Source: Nocardia harenae NBRC 108248 (GTDB lineage: Bacteria; Actinomycetota; Actinomycetes; Mycobacteriales; Mycobacteriaceae). Taken from it: 38,462 nt of DNA. The position numbers and the translations under genes were made by a program. Numbering within the stretch: the first letter of the stretch is position 1; every line of letters begins with the position of its first letter. The notes beneath the pieces were generated by a model that was not told where the DNA came from, searched no databases, and saw only the letters and a list, made by a program, of their open reading frames with translations. The stretch covers positions 1 through 38,462 of the forward strand of contig NZ_BDBH01000019.1 in assembly GCF_001612885.1 (NCBI RefSeq). Direction: 5' to 3'. Positions 8,195 to 16,573 of this stretch are shown in pieces.

Positions 8195-9094
8195 CTATTC
8201 GCCCGATTCCCGCAGCCGCGTGGCCCGGGCCAGCAGGTATCGCTCACGCGGCCGGGTGCGGGCGAGCGCGGCGGCGCGGCGGAAGGCGCCTGCGGCCTCC
8301 GCGCGGCGGCCCAGCCGCTCGTAGAGATGGCCCAATACCGTGTCCGGGCGATGATCGCTCGCCAACCGCGGATCGGCCGCGCAGGCGAGCGCGAGCGGCA
8401 GCGCCGCCGCGGGGCCGTGCGCCATGGCGACGGCGACGGCGTGGTTGAGCGCGGTGACCGGATTGTCCGTTCGCGCCCGCAGCTCGCGATAGAGCAGCTC
8501 GATCTGCGGCCAGCCGGTGGCGGCGTCGCTCGGCGCCTCGTCGTGCAGCGCCGCGATGGCGGCCTGGAGCTGGTAGGGGCCGGGCACCCCGGTGGGCAGC
8601 GCGGCGGTGATCAGCGCGGTGCCCTCGGCGATGGCGGCGGCGTCCCAGCGGGTGCGGTCCTGCTCGGCCATGGGCACCGGTTCGCCGCCGGGGCCGGTGC
8701 GCGCACCCCGCCTCGCGTCGGTGCGCAGCATGAGCGCGAGCACGCCGGTGACCTCGGCCTCGTCCGGCAGCAGGCGGTGCAGCAGCCGGGCGAGCCGGAT
8801 GGCCTCGGCGCTCAGCTCGGCGCGGTGCAGGGCGGGCCCCGCGGTGGCGGCGTAACCCTCGGTGAAGATCAGGTAGAGCACGTGCAGCACCGCGGCGAGC
8901 CGCTCCGGCTGCTCGGCCGGGGCGAGCGGGGCGAGGCCGATGCCGGCGATCCGGCGCTTGGCCCTGGTGATGCGCTTGCCCATGGTGGCCTCGGCGACCA
9001 GGAAGGGGCGGGCGATCTCCGCGGTGGTCAGGCCGCCGACGGCGCGCAGGGTGAGCGCGATGCGGTCGGGCGGGGTGAGCGCCGGGTGGCAGCA
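8195..9094 (-). pseudogene. ECF42-type sigma factor lacking its sigma-2 half (5'-truncated)
   Basis: The open frame reads CCHPALTPPDRIALTLRAV and on through a sigma-4 region (LTTAEIARPFLVAEATMGKR), then a long TPR-like C-terminal extension of about 240 residues, the form described for ECF42 sigma factors. Intact members have about 140 further residues first, covering sigma region 2, and normally lead into 'LMFTCCHP'. Here the codon before the first Cys is TGA, the stop of the upstream DGPF gene in the same frame, so region 2 and a start codon are missing. The first in-frame ATG (8983) would cut sigma-4 in two. Without region 2 it cannot recognise a -10 element, so I call it a pseudogene. An assembly gap cannot be excluded. 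Confidence 0.75.
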
Positions 9095-9508
9095 TCAGCC
9101 GAGGTCGGCGTGGTCCTCCGCGATCGGCCTGACATCGGCGTAGGCGCGCGCCCTCGCCGCCTCGGGCGCCGGGCAGTCGTTCAGCTCGGCGGCGATGGCG
9201 GTGGCGCGGTCGAGGCTCTCGCACTCGACGATCCAGTACCCGGCCAGCACCTCCTCGGTCTCCGCGTACGGGCCGTCGGTGACCACCGGGGTGGGCCCGG
9301 CCGCCACCCGGCGGGTGCGGGCCGGGTCGAGCAGGCCGCGGGTCTCGACCAGCTCGCCGGAGTCGGCCAGCCGCTCGTTGAAGGCGCCCATGAACTGGGC
9401 CATGTTCGCGAAGTCCTCGGGTGACCACACCGGGGCGGCGCCGTCGGTCTTGCCCACCATCTCGTCGTAGTCGCGCTGCGAGGCGTAGCTCAGGATCATG
9501 TACTTCAC
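9095..9508 (-). CDS. DGPF/YCII-related domain protein
   Basis: 137 residues with the family signature TDGPYAETEEVLAGYWIVEC (DGPF variant DGPY). The GTG start at 9508 has GAGGAGA 5 nt upstream. DGPF proteins are ferredoxin-like-fold proteins of uncertain activity that are characteristically encoded beside ECF42 sigma factors and are thought to be part of their signalling. Its partner sigma factor here is truncated, and the two sequences abut at the stop codon. The last residues (after DVRPI) may derive from the lost sigma segment rather than from the original DGPF tail: in another frame the bases just before the junction read RLM, which is what precedes the Cys-Cys-His of intact sigma factors. 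Confidence 0.85.
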   Translation of the reverse strand: MKYMILSYASQRDYDEMVGKTDGAAPVWSPEDFANMAQFMGAFNERLADSGELVETRGLLDPARTRRVAAGPTPVVTDGPYAETEEVLAGYWIVECESLDRATAIAAELNDCPAPEAARARAYADVRPIAEDHADLG

Positions 9509-9710
9509 GGCGTTCTCCTCGATCGTGCGGCGGCCCCGGTGGGCGCTGCCTCGTCAGGGACGTCGGAGCCGGGTCCGGCGCACGGACAACCCTGGCAGAT
9601 TTTTTTCGCGCCCGGCGCGAGGCGGGGCCGGGGTGTCGGCGGGCTCGCGACGGCCGCGCGATCAGGTGACGCGGCCGTGGCCGGTCCTGGGCTCGGGCGC
9701 TGGATGGTGG

Positions 9711-12700
9711 TCAGCGCAGGGTGCGGATCCAGCGGCGGGTGTCGGCCGGGTCGATGACGTCGTCCAGCTCCAGGACGGTGGCGGCGGAGAGCGCCTTGCC
9801 CTGCTCGTAGGCGGCGGCGACGAGGTTCTCGTACGCTTCCCGCCGCTGCTCGGGATCGTCGAGCGCGGCCAGCTCCTTGGCGAAGCCGAGCCGCACCGCC
9901 CCCTCCAGCCCCATGCCGCCGATCTCGCCGGTCGGCCAGGCGATGACGAACCGCGGCGCGCGGAACGACCCCGCCGCCATGGCCTGCGCCCCCAGCCCGT
10001 ACCCCTTGCGCACGATCACGGTGCCGAACGGGACGGTGAGCGCGGCGGCGTCCACGAAGAGCCGGCTGAACCGGGTGACCGTGGCCTGCTTCTCCGCCTC
10101 CGGCCCGACCATGAATCCGGGCGTGTCGCAGAGCGAGACGATCGGCAGCCGGTGCGCCTGGCAGAGCCGGAGGAACATCGACAGCTTGTCCGCCTCCGGC
10201 GCGTCGATAGCACCGCCGAGGTGCGTGCAGTCGTTGGCGATCACGCCGAAGGGGACGCCGTCGAACCGGGCCAGCGCGGTCAGCACGCCCGGCGCCCAAT
10301 CCCGGCGCAGCTCCAGCACCGAGCCGATATCGGCCACCGAATCCAGCGCCGCGCGAATATCGAAGGCGCGCAGCCGGTTCTGCGGCACCACGTGCCTGGC
10401 GAGCCGCGGGTCCGGCGCCTCCCAGTCGGCGTCGGAGCCCTGGAAGTAGGCCAGGTAGCGCCGGGCCAGCCGGACCGCGTCGGCCTCGTCCGCGGCGACC
10501 AGGTGCACCACGCCGTTGCGGCGCTGCACCTCGACCGGGCCGACCTCCTCCGGGGTGACGACGCCGAGCCCGCCGCCCTCGATCATGGCGGGGCCGCCCA
10601 TGCCGATGGTGGCGTCCGGGGTCGCGATCACCACGTCGCACATGCCGAGCAGCGCGGCATTGCCCGCGAAGCAGCGGCCGGAGACGATGCCGATCAGCGG
10701 GACCCGGCCGGAGAGCGCGCCCATGGCGTGGAAGGTGGTGACGTCGAGGCCGGAGATGCCGCCGTAATCGGTGTCGCCCGGCCTGCCGCCGCCGCCCTCG
10801 GTGAAGAACACGACCGGCAGGTTCCGCTCGGCGGCCAGGTGCAGCATGCGGTCGGTCTTGGCATGGCTGCGCATGCCCTGGGTACCCGCCAGCACGGTGT
10901 AGTCGTAGGAGAGCACGACGGCGGCGGTGCGCTCCGGGCCGTAGCGGCGGGCGTTGACGGTGGCGAGCCCGGCGATCAGGCCGTCGGCCGGGGTGTTGGC
11001 GATGAGGTCGTCGGCGCTGCGGCGGAGGCGCTGGGCGGCGACGGCGAGGGCGCCGTACTCGACGAAGCTGTCCGGGTCGACCAGGTCGGCGATGTTCTCG
11101 CGGGCGGTGCGGCGGTTCGATCCGCGGCGCTTGGCGACGGCCGCGGGGCGGGCGGCGTCGGTGGTGCGGTGCTGCCTCGCGATGACCTCGGCGAGGTCGG
11201 GGCGGATCTCGTCCAGGTCGAGTTCGGTGGTCTCGGCGTGGTGGTCGGGGGCGGCTTCGGGGGTCCAGGTGAGGAGCGGGGCGCCGGGGTCGACGACCGC
11301 GCCCGGTGCGGCCAGGACCGCCGTGACGCGCAGGGCGGTCTCGGCGCGCAGGACGTGCTGCATCTTCATGGCCTCCAGCACCGCGAGTTCGGCGCCGGGC
11401 GGGACGAGGGTGCCCGGGGCCGGGAGGGAGACGATGCTGCCCGCCATCGGGGATCGCAGGGTCGGGGTGTCGGGTGCCGGAACCGGCGCGCCCCCCGCGC
11501 GTCCGCGCCCTGTCGTGTCGCCCACGCCCGCGTCGCCCCCTGCCGAACCACCGGCGCCCGCGTCGCCCACCGCCGAGCCAGCTGCGCCTGCGTCGCTCGC
11601 CGCCGAACCACCTGCGCCCGAGTCGCCCACCGCCGAACCACCGGCCCCGGCCCCGCCCGCGCTGCTCGCGGCTTCGGTGCGTGCACCACCGTCGGCCTCG
11701 GAGCTTCTCGTCGCGCGGCCCTCGCCGTGCGCGGCGCTGCCGCGGGCGCCGTTCCCGCTCGCGGCGGCGGGTTCGACGGCCGCGCGCGGTTCCTCGCGCT
11801 GCGCGAGCTCAGCGGCGTCGGCGAGCAGGCCGGTGAGATTCCGCTCGAACCACCCGGTGTCCACCGGTTCCGCCCCGGCGAGCCGGGCGAGGACGGCGCG
11901 CAGCAGCGCGAGGTTCGTGTCCGGCCCGTCGACCACCGTCTCGCCGAGCGCGTCGGCGCAGCGCCGCAGGGCGGCGTCGCGGGTGGCGCCGCGGGCGATC
12001 ACCTTGGCGAGCAGCGGGTCGAAGGCGGTCTGCACCCGCTGTCCGGGTGCGGCGGCGGTATCCACCCTGACCCCGGCGCCGGTCGGCGGCGCGAACTGGC
12101 CGAGCACCCCGGCACCGGGCAGCACCGCCCCGCCCGCGGTGATCCGCTCGGCATTGACCCGCGCCTGCACCGCGAACCCACGTCCCCGCTCCGGCAGCTC
12201 CAGCTCGTCCAGCTTGGCCCCGAGCGCCAGGTCGAACTGCACCCCGACCAGGTCGACCCCGAACACCTCCTCGGTGACGGTGTGCTCCACCTGCAACCGC
12301 GGATTCACCTCGAGGAAGTAGTGCTGCGCCCCCGCCACCAGGAACTCGACGGTGAGCACGCCCCGGCACCCGGCGGCAACGCGCACCGCGTCGGCGTGCA
12401 GCCCGGCGCGCAGCGCGTCGGGCAGCACCGCGGGCGCCAGCTCGACCAGCTTCTGCCGATTCCGCTGCACCGAGCAGTCCCGCTCCCCCAGCGCGACGGC
12501 CCGCACCCCGTCCGCCGCCACCTGCACCTCGATGTGCCGCACCGCGGGCAGCAGCGCCTCCGCGTACAGCGTGCCGTCGCCGAACCCCGCCGCCGCCTCG
12601 GCCGCGCACCGCGCGTGCGCCCCGGCGATCTCGTCCGCGGCGCGCACCACCCGCATCCCGCGCCCGCCGCCCCCGGCGACCGCCTTGATCATGACGCCAC

Positions 12701-13148
12701 CGGGCTGCGCGGCGAGGAACCGCGCCACCGCGTCCACATCGGCCCCGGCTTCGGTGGCGGGCAGCACCGGAACCCCGGCCGCCGCGGCCGCCGCCCGCGC
12801 CGCGGGCTTGGCCCCGAAGGTGCGCAGCGCCGCGGGCTCAGGACCGACGAAGGTCAGCCCCGCCGCCGCGCAGGCCGCCGCGAATTCGGCGTTCTCACTG
12901 AGGAATCCGTACCCCGGATGCACCAGCGCCCCCGGACCGGCGGTGGCCGCGGCACTGGTCACCGCCGCGATGTCCAGGTAACCGGCGGCCCCGGCCCCGG
13001 GGAGCTCGACCGCGCGATCCGCCAGCCGCACCGCAAGCCCGCCGCGCTCGGCCGCGGTGTGCAGCACCGTGGTCTCGTACCCCCGGTCCCTCGCCGTCCG
13101 CAGGATCCGGACCGCCACCTCGCCCCTGTTCGCCACCACCACGCGCAT
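9711..13148 (-). CDS. Single-chain biotin-dependent acyl-CoA carboxylase (BC-BCCP-CT)
   Basis: 1,145 residues combining all three parts of an acyl-CoA carboxylase, which most actinobacteria encode as separate alpha and beta chains. Residues 1 to about 450 are biotin carboxylase: MRVVVANRGEVAVRI start, ATP-grasp GGGGRGMRV and the EVNPRLQVEHTVTE signature. About 455-560 is an Ala/Gly/Ser linker with a decapeptide repeat. The biotinyl domain has EAMKM, with the acceptor Lys at residue 595 (11366-11364). The last 500 residues are the carboxyltransferase domain with its two oxyanion-type crotonase folds (SGRCFAGNAAL, KGYGLGAQAM). It carboxylates an acyl-CoA with bicarbonate and ATP; which acyl-CoA cannot be told from the sequence. 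The ATG at 13148 begins directly at the conserved domain; no strong ribosome-binding site precedes it, so a leaderless mRNA is possible. Confidence 0.9.
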   Translation of the reverse strand: MRVVVANRGEVAVRILRTARDRGYETTVLHTAAERGGLAVRLADRAVELPGAGAAGYLDIAAVTSAAATAGPGALVHPGYGFLSENAEFAAACAAAGLTFVGPEPAALRTFGAKPAARAAAAAAGVPVLPATEAGADVDAVARFLAAQPGGVMIKAVAGGGGRGMRVVRAADEIAGAHARCAAEAAAGFGDGTLYAEALLPAVRHIEVQVAADGVRAVALGERDCSVQRNRQKLVELAPAVLPDALRAGLHADAVRVAAGCRGVLTVEFLVAGAQHYFLEVNPRLQVEHTVTEEVFGVDLVGVQFDLALGAKLDELELPERGRGFAVQARVNAERITAGGAVLPGAGVLGQFAPPTGAGVRVDTAAAPGQRVQTAFDPLLAKVIARGATRDAALRRCADALGETVVDGPDTNLALLRAVLARLAGAEPVDTGWFERNLTGLLADAAELAQREEPRAAVEPAAASGNGARGSAAHGEGRATRSSEADGGARTEAASSAGGAGAGGSAVGDSGAGGSAASDAGAAGSAVGDAGAGGSAGGDAGVGDTTGRGRAGGAPVPAPDTPTLRSPMAGSIVSLPAPGTLVPPGAELAVLEAMKMQHVLRAETALRVTAVLAAPGAVVDPGAPLLTWTPEAAPDHHAETTELDLDEIRPDLAEVIARQHRTTDAARPAAVAKRRGSNRRTARENIADLVDPDSFVEYGALAVAAQRLRRSADDLIANTPADGLIAGLATVNARRYGPERTAAVVLSYDYTVLAGTQGMRSHAKTDRMLHLAAERNLPVVFFTEGGGGRPGDTDYGGISGLDVTTFHAMGALSGRVPLIGIVSGRCFAGNAALLGMCDVVIATPDATIGMGGPAMIEGGGLGVVTPEEVGPVEVQRRNGVVHLVAADEADAVRLARRYLAYFQGSDADWEAPDPRLARHVVPQNRLRAFDIRAALDSVADIGSVLELRRDWAPGVLTALARFDGVPFGVIANDCTHLGGAIDAPEADKLSMFLRLCQAHRLPIVSLCDTPGFMVGPEAEKQATVTRFSRLFVDAAALTVPFGTVIVRKGYGLGAQAMAAGSFRAPRFVIAWPTGEIGGMGLEGAVRLGFAKELAALDDPEQRREAYENLVAAAYEQGKALSAATVLELDDVIDPADTRRWIRTLR
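11521..11640 (-). repeat. Four 30-bp in-frame repeats in the carboxylase linker
   Basis: Four imperfect units of exactly 30 bp (11521-11550, 11551-11580, 11581-11610, 11611-11640) encode decapeptides of the type GAGGSAVGDS. They lie between the biotin carboxylase and biotinyl domains, so length changes in 30-bp steps would keep the frame and only alter the swinging reach of the biotin arm. A fifth, degraded unit may follow at 11641-11670. Confidence 0.8.
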
Positions 13149-13221
13149 AGGGACAGTGTGTCCCGCGGCGCTCCGGCGCCCGCACCGACCCCTGCCGCGG
13201 CAGCACCCGGAAGCCGAGTAC

Positions 13222-13241
13222 AGCCGCGGCGTACCGCGGCT
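13222..13241 (-). terminator. Short perfect hairpin at the MFS gene 3' end
   Basis: AGCCGCGG (13222-13229) pairs perfectly with CCGCGGCT (13234-13241) around a 4-nt loop. It begins on the last base of the MFS stop codon. No T-tract follows. It may attenuate read-through from the transporter gene into the carboxylase gene, whose start lies 74 nt further on, or be an operator. Confidence 0.3.
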
Positions 13242-14689
13242 CACGTGCCGGGCGAGCGCTCCGGGCGCGAGCTCAGCGGCGCGGCGATCTCCTCCAGCGA
13301 GCGCTGCTCGGCCTTCACGCCGAGCGCCAGCTCGATCAGCCCGCCGAGAATCATCACGACCGCCCCGATGACGAAGGCCAGCGCGGTGCGCCCGACGTCG
13401 CCATCGCCGGTGAGCTCGGCGAAGACCAGCGGCCCCGCGATCCCGCCCGCCGCGGTGCCGACGGCGAAGAAGAAGGCGATCGCCATGGCCCTGGTCTCCA
13501 TCGGGAAGATCTCGCTCACCGTGAGGTAGGCCGAGCTGGCGCCGCAGGAGGCCACCAGCAGCACCACCGTCCAGCAGGCGGTGAGGGTGAGCGCGGTCAG
13601 GTTGCCGCCCGCCAGCAGCCACGCGGTGCCGAGCAGCAGCAGCCCGGAGCCGAGGTAGGAGCCGGCGATCATGGGTTTGCGGCCGACGGTGTCGAAGAAG
13701 CGGCCGAAGAGCAGCGGCCCGAAGAAGCTGCCGAGACACATGACGGCGTAGTAGTAGCCGGTGTGGTCGGCGCGCACGCCGAACAGCGCGCTCAGGATGA
13801 CGGCGAAGTTGAAGGTCACCGCGTTGTAGAGGAAGGCCTGGCCGATGAAGAGGCCGAGCCCGAGTGCGCTGCGCCGCGGGTACTCCCGGATCATCACCCG
13901 GGCGATCTCGCCGAACCCGGTCGACTTCCGTTGCCGCACCTCGATCTCGGCGCCGGGATCGGCGAGCTCGGCGCCGGTCTCCCGCTCGACCTCGCGCTCG
14001 ACCCCGTCCACCAGCGCCTCGGCCTCCCGGTCCCGGCCGTGGATGAACATCCAGCGCGGGCTCTCCGGCACATTGCGCCGGACCAGCAGGATCAGCAGCC
14101 CGAAGACCACGCCGATGCCGAACATGAGCCGCCAGCCCAGGTTCTCGGCGAAGAGATTCGGGTTCAGCGCGGCCACCGAGAGCAGCGCCCCGCCGGAGGC
14201 GCCGAGCCAGTAGGTGCCGTTGATGATGATGTCGATGCGCCCGCGGTACTTGCTCGGGATCAGCTCGTCGATGGCGGAGTTGATGGCCGCGTACTCGCCG
14301 CCGATGCCGAGCCCGGTGAGGAAGCGGAAGAGCAGGAACCACCAGACGTCGAAGGAGAACGCCGTCATGGCGGTCGCCACCAGGTAGACCGCGAGCGTGA
14401 TGATGAAGAGCTTCTTGCGGCCGTAGCGGTCGGTCAGCCAGCCGAAGAGCAGTGCGCCGACGCAGGCCCCGGCCACGTACAGCGCGGCCGCCACCCCGGA
14501 GACCTGCGCGGCGGTGATCGGCAGCCCGCTGCCGGGCTCGGAGAGCCGCCCGGCCACGCTGCCGACCACGGTGACCTCGAAGCCGTCGACGATCCACACC
14601 GACCCGAGCCCGATGACGATCATCCAGTGCCAGCGCGACCAGGGCAGGCGGTCGAGCCGGGCCGGGATCCGCGTACGCACGGTATTCAT
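13241..14689 (-). CDS. MFS transporter (sugar-porter-like, 12 TM)
   Basis: 482 residues with about 12 hydrophobic helices. MFS signatures are clear: GWLTDRYGRKKLF between helices 2 and 3, RFLTGLGIGGEYA in helix 4, NVPESPRWMF at the end of the first half, and GRFFDTVGRKP in the second half. The PESPRW motif favours the sugar-porter or the related metabolite:H+ symporter families; the substrate cannot be assigned. A charged cytosolic loop of about 60 residues separates the two six-helix bundles. The ATG at 14689 precedes the typical short basic N-terminus, with only a weak purine-rich stretch upstream. It lies between the GMC oxidoreductase gene (144 nt upstream) and the acyl-CoA carboxylase gene (92 nt downstream), all on one strand, so an organic-acid or terpenoid uptake role would fit but is inference. 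Confidence 0.88.
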   Translation of the reverse strand: MNTVRTRIPARLDRLPWSRWHWMIVIGLGSVWIVDGFEVTVVGSVAGRLSEPGSGLPITAAQVSGVAAALYVAGACVGALLFGWLTDRYGRKKLFIITLAVYLVATAMTAFSFDVWWFLLFRFLTGLGIGGEYAAINSAIDELIPSKYRGRIDIIINGTYWLGASGGALLSVAALNPNLFAENLGWRLMFGIGVVFGLLILLVRRNVPESPRWMFIHGRDREAEALVDGVEREVERETGAELADPGAEIEVRQRKSTGFGEIARVMIREYPRRSALGLGLFIGQAFLYNAVTFNFAVILSALFGVRADHTGYYYAVMCLGSFFGPLLFGRFFDTVGRKPMIAGSYLGSGLLLLGTAWLLAGGNLTALTLTACWTVVLLVASCGASSAYLTVSEIFPMETRAMAIAFFFAVGTAAGGIAGPLVFAELTGDGDVGRTALAFVIGAVVMILGGLIELALGVKAEQRSLEEIAAPLSSRPERSPGT

Positions 14690-14833
14690 GCCGGGATTCT
14701 TCCCGCTTTGCGCCGGGAGAAACGCGAAAACGCGTGCGCGGCGGTCGATCGCGGCCCCGCGACCGGCCGCGCACCAGCGCGGAGGCCGCCCTCCCGCCGG
14801 AGCCGCCCGCCCGCAGGTGGCGCTCTCCGGCTG

Positions 14834-16573
14834 CTACTCCCCCGCGGGCGCAGGCACCGGCTTCCCCTTGACCGTGATCTCCACCAGCGGCAACCGCAGC
14901 GCCCCCGGCGCGCTCTCCGGCACCACCGGATTGTTCGGCGCCACCGGCGCGATCCGCCGATACGCCGCCCCGAGCGCGGGCCGCTGATCGGCCTCACCCT
15001 TGTTGGGCCACAGGGCAACCGCCCGCTCGGCCTGCGCGGTGATCGTCAGCGACGGGTTCACCCCGAGATTCGCGGTGATCGTCGACCCGTCGATGACGTG
15101 CAGCCCGGGGTGCCCGTAGAGCCGGTGGTACGGATCCACCACCCCGCTCTCCGGCGAGTCCCCGATCACGCAGCCCCCGATGAAGTGCCCGGTCATCGGG
15201 ATATTGAACAGGCTGCTGATCGCACCGGTCGGGAACCCGTCGATCTTCTCGCCGATCCGGTTCGCCACCTCGTGCCCGGCCGGGATCCAGGTCGGGTTGG
15301 GCGCCCCCTCCCCCTGCCTGGTGCGCATCTTCTTGCGCCCGAACAGCCCGCGCCCGGTGTAGGTGGTGATCGAGTTGTCCAGCGACTGCATGACCAGCAG
15401 CCCGATCATCTGCTCGGACCAGCGCCGCGGGTTGTGCATGCGCGCGATGTCGCGCCGCCCGCGCACCATCTGCCGCAACCACAGCCGCCCCTTGGAGACG
15501 CCGTCCACCTCGTCCACCATGGCGGTGCCGATCACGGCCATGGTGTTGCTGCCCTTCCCATAGCGCACCGGCTCGATGTGCGTGTCGGCATCGGGGTGGA
15601 TCGACGAGGTGATCGCCACGCCCCTGGTGAAGTCGGTGTCGTCCCTGCGGGTGCGCACGACGAGCAGCTCTTCGGAGTTGGTGCGCGCCAGATACCCGAG
15701 CCGCGGCGAGATGTCCGGCAGCGAGCCGGAATCGCGCAGCTTGTGCAGCAGCCGCTGGGTGCCGAGCGCGGCGGCGGAGAAGATCACCTGCTCGGCGGTG
15801 AAGGTGCGCTTCCGCTTTCGCAGCACCCGCCCGGTGCCGACGGTCTCGACCGCGTACCCGCCGCCGGAGAGCGGCCGCACATCGGTGACGGTGGTCAGCG
15901 GGTGCACCTCGGCCCCGGCCCGCTCGGCCAGGTAGAGGTAGTTCTTGACCAGGCTGTTCTTCGCATTGTGGCGGCACCCGGTCATGCACTCGCCGCAGTG
16001 CGTGCAGGTGCGCCGGGCCGGGCCGACGCCGCCGAAGAACGGGTCGGGGACGTCCTGCCCGGGCCTGCTGCCCGGCCCGCCGAAGAACACCCCGACCGGG
16101 GTGCGCTGGTAGGAGTCGCCGACCCCCATCTCCTCGGCCACCTCGCGCAGGATCCGGTCGGTGGCGGTGGTGGCCGGGTTGGTGGTGACGCCGAGCATCC
16201 GCTTGGCCTGGTCGTAGTAGGGCAGCAGCTCCGACTTCCAGTCGGTGATGTGCGCCCACTGCCGGTCCGCGAAGAACTTCTCCGGCGGCTCGTAGAGCGT
16301 GTTCGCATAGACCAGGGAGCCGCCGCCGACGCCGGAGCCGCTCATGATCAGGGTGTCGTCGAGCAGGGTGAGCCGCTGGATGCCATAGCACTTGGCCCAC
16401 GGCGCCCACAGATATTTGTCGGCGCGCCAGGAGGTCTTGGCGAACTCGTGGTCGGCGAAGCGGCGCCCCGCCTCGACCACGCCCACCCGGTACCCCTTCT
16501 CGGTGAGCCGCAGCGCGCTCACACTGCCGCCGAAGCCGGAGCCGACGATCAGCACGTCGTAGTCGAAAGTCAT
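14834..16573 (-). CDS. GMC oxidoreductase, ChoD/cholesterol-oxidase-like
   Basis: 579 residues, close to the length of mycobacterial ChoD (Rv3409c). The FAD motif GSGFGG is at residues 11-16, SGSGVGGGSLVYANTL follows near residue 80, and the C-terminal signature is DGSTITANLGVNPSLTITA. A Cys cluster, C190-x2-C193-x2-C196-x3-C200, has ferredoxin-like spacing. The family oxidises alcohols, including 3-beta-hydroxysteroids, with FAD. The last 50 residues after WPNKGE are Pro/Val-rich and end in KGKPVPAPAGE. The ATG overlaps the stop of the monooxygenase gene by 4 nt (ATGA at 16573-16570), so translation is coupled and the two enzymes probably act in one oxidation route. No Tat signal is seen, so it is likely cytosolic or membrane-associated. 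Sterol specificity is not proven. Confidence 0.85.
   Translation of the reverse strand: MTFDYDVLIVGSGFGGSVSALRLTEKGYRVGVVEAGRRFADHEFAKTSWRADKYLWAPWAKCYGIQRLTLLDDTLIMSGSGVGGGSLVYANTLYEPPEKFFADRQWAHITDWKSELLPYYDQAKRMLGVTTNPATTATDRILREVAEEMGVGDSYQRTPVGVFFGGPGSRPGQDVPDPFFGGVGPARRTCTHCGECMTGCRHNAKNSLVKNYLYLAERAGAEVHPLTTVTDVRPLSGGGYAVETVGTGRVLRKRKRTFTAEQVIFSAAALGTQRLLHKLRDSGSLPDISPRLGYLARTNSEELLVVRTRRDDTDFTRGVAITSSIHPDADTHIEPVRYGKGSNTMAVIGTAMVDEVDGVSKGRLWLRQMVRGRRDIARMHNPRRWSEQMIGLLVMQSLDNSITTYTGRGLFGRKKMRTRQGEGAPNPTWIPAGHEVANRIGEKIDGFPTGAISSLFNIPMTGHFIGGCVIGDSPESGVVDPYHRLYGHPGLHVIDGSTITANLGVNPSLTITAQAERAVALWPNKGEADQRPALGAAYRRIAPVAPNNPVVPESAPGALRLPLVEITVKGKPVPAPAGE

Noticed and set aside
9595..9620. 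T-run followed by a GC palindrome between DGPF and the carboxylase, as a terminator
   Set aside because: The T-run lies on the wrong side of the palindrome for the plus strand, and on the minus strand it would be an A-run, so it does not fit an intrinsic terminator.
9498..13529. A very long open frame (over 1,300 codons) on the plus strand opposite the carboxylase
   Set aside because: High-GC coding DNA leaves long open antisense frames. The translation is Arg/Gly/Pro/His-rich without domains, while the minus-strand protein has complete enzyme motifs.
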